Source: Lineus longissimus
Lineage: Eukaryota > Nemertea > Pilidiophora > Heteronemertea > Lineidae
Length of the DNA stretch: 64,000 nt
Reading direction: 5' to 3'
NCBI RefSeq assembly: GCF_910592395.1
Contig: NC_088318.1
Location: 2,046,001 to 2,110,000 of the forward strand
How positions within the stretch are numbered: position 1 is the stretch's first letter; each line of letters begins with the position of its first letter. The position numbers and the translations under genes were made by a program. The notes under the pieces are model-generated. The model was not told where the DNA came from. It made no database searches and saw only the letters and a list, made by a program, of their open reading frames with translations. This document shows, one piece after another, positions 63,355 through 64,000 of this stretch.

Positions 63355-63723
63355 ACCTCCCTCGTAATTATTCTGACAAAGATGAGACCAGCAGTTATCT
63401 TCGGGGACATTCCTTCTGCCGATGGTCATCAAAAGCACCTAATCCACGACAGCCAACATGTGCTTGTTCCCACCAGCTTCTACAGGATTAAAAATGACAA
63501 TGCCAACCTTTTAAGACGTTTGTCTTTGTACGGTTTAAGAGGCTGTGCCTTCAAATACGCAGGCAACCTCGTAGTAGGTCGTGGAATAACTCATTTCTTA
63601 ACACCAGGACTTCTCCATGACACACTCTGGTACCAAGAAATTGGTCTTCCTCCAGTCAAGTACAAAGCTGTCCAGGAATGGCCAGAGATTGTTCCAAAAG
63701 CATGTGTTTCAGTGATGGGGTAG
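63355..63723 (+). CDS. Unrecognised open reading frame
   Basis: An open frame of 123 codons, with an ATG at 63382, ends at 63723. The peptide contains QHVLVPTSFYRIKNDNANLL, GNLVVGRGITHFLTPGLL and LPPVKYKAVQEWPEI and reads more like protein than most frames in this desert. The VPTSFYRI stretch faintly recalls the VPTHFFK-like segment of DNA/RNA non-specific endonucleases, but catalytic motifs are not visible and this is not an identification. It could be a single exon, a pseudogene piece or a transposon remnant. Confidence 0.3.
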   Translation, partial: TSLVIILTKMRPAVIFGDIPSADGHQKHLIHDSQHVLVPTSFYRIKNDNANLLRRLSLYGLRGCAFKYAGNLVVGRGITHFLTPGLLHDTLWYQEIGLPPVKYKAVQEWPEIVPKACVSVMG

Positions 63724-64000
63724 CAAGTTCAAACAACCCGTGATGACCCCGGAATGACAGCGACCTGATTGAATTCAAGATAACTTTGAGTGTGCCGTAC
63801 CTTTTTGAGAAGGCCTGCTCGGAGGTAAATGGTGTTAACAGTCAAGACAGTTGCCTTCTGATCCATTTGAGTAAAGTTGTCCATCTGTCATTCTCAACCC
63901 CCACTAGAACAATGGTACTGTCCTCCAGACAATAATGTTCTTATTCCTCGACTCCACATAATGCGAAAATATCTTCATAGGATTAACAATAGGATTTGGA

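Overview
The window is eukaryotic nuclear DNA from an animal. Five recognisable genes lie in the left 29 kb. Four are split by canonical GT-AG introns and one is an intronless histone gene. Spliced protein lengths match vertebrate orthologues closely (omega-amidase 276 aa, mitochondrial leucyl-tRNA synthetase 899 aa, Chk1 488 aa). Introns of about 100-1,000 bp, tRNA-derived SINEs, many short foldback elements and AT-rich spacers suggest a marine invertebrate (lophotrochozoan or invertebrate deuterostome). The species cannot be fixed from sequence alone.

Layout: NIT2-type omega-amidase on the minus strand (943-4131, nine coding exons). Next comes a 5.2 kb spacer with telomere-like repeats, a poly-C tract and a 127-bp satellite in two blocks. 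LARS2 follows on the plus strand (9365-18379, 21 coding exons); its introns carry a pogo/Tigger-like TA-flanked element, a SINE and small duplications. CHEK1 is on the plus strand (19765-24220, 13 coding exons). A histone H2A.X gene lies convergent to CHEK1 on the minus strand (25485-25895) and ends in a perfect histone 3' stem-loop. NUDT21/CFIm25 is divergent from H2A.X on the plus strand (26507-28773, six coding exons), but its last few codons were not found.

From about 29 kb to the end (35 kb) no conserved gene was recognised. This part holds a second copy of the LARS2-intron SINE (minus strand, about 44.2-44.4 kb), a PIF/Harbinger-like foldback with perfect 51-bp arms (57.8 kb), a cluster of small hairpins (60.2-60.4 kb), G homopolymers, old local duplications and three open frames of unknown meaning (53.2, 62.4 and 63.4 kb). 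It could be a long intron, a regulatory desert or plain intergenic DNA.

Functional links: CHEK1 (checkpoint kinase downstream of ATR) and H2A.X (C-terminal SQEF, an ATM/ATR-type target) are neighbours 1.26 kb apart, stop to stop. H2A.X and NUDT21 start codons are 611 bp apart in opposite directions, suggesting a shared promoter. LARS2 keeps the aminoacylation motifs but has lost the recognisable editing-site motifs. No new multi-gene system was found. The most interesting signals are the transposon abutting a LARS2 splice donor, the missing NUDT21 tail, the H2A.X/CHEK1/NUDT21 arrangement and the dimeric 127-bp satellite.
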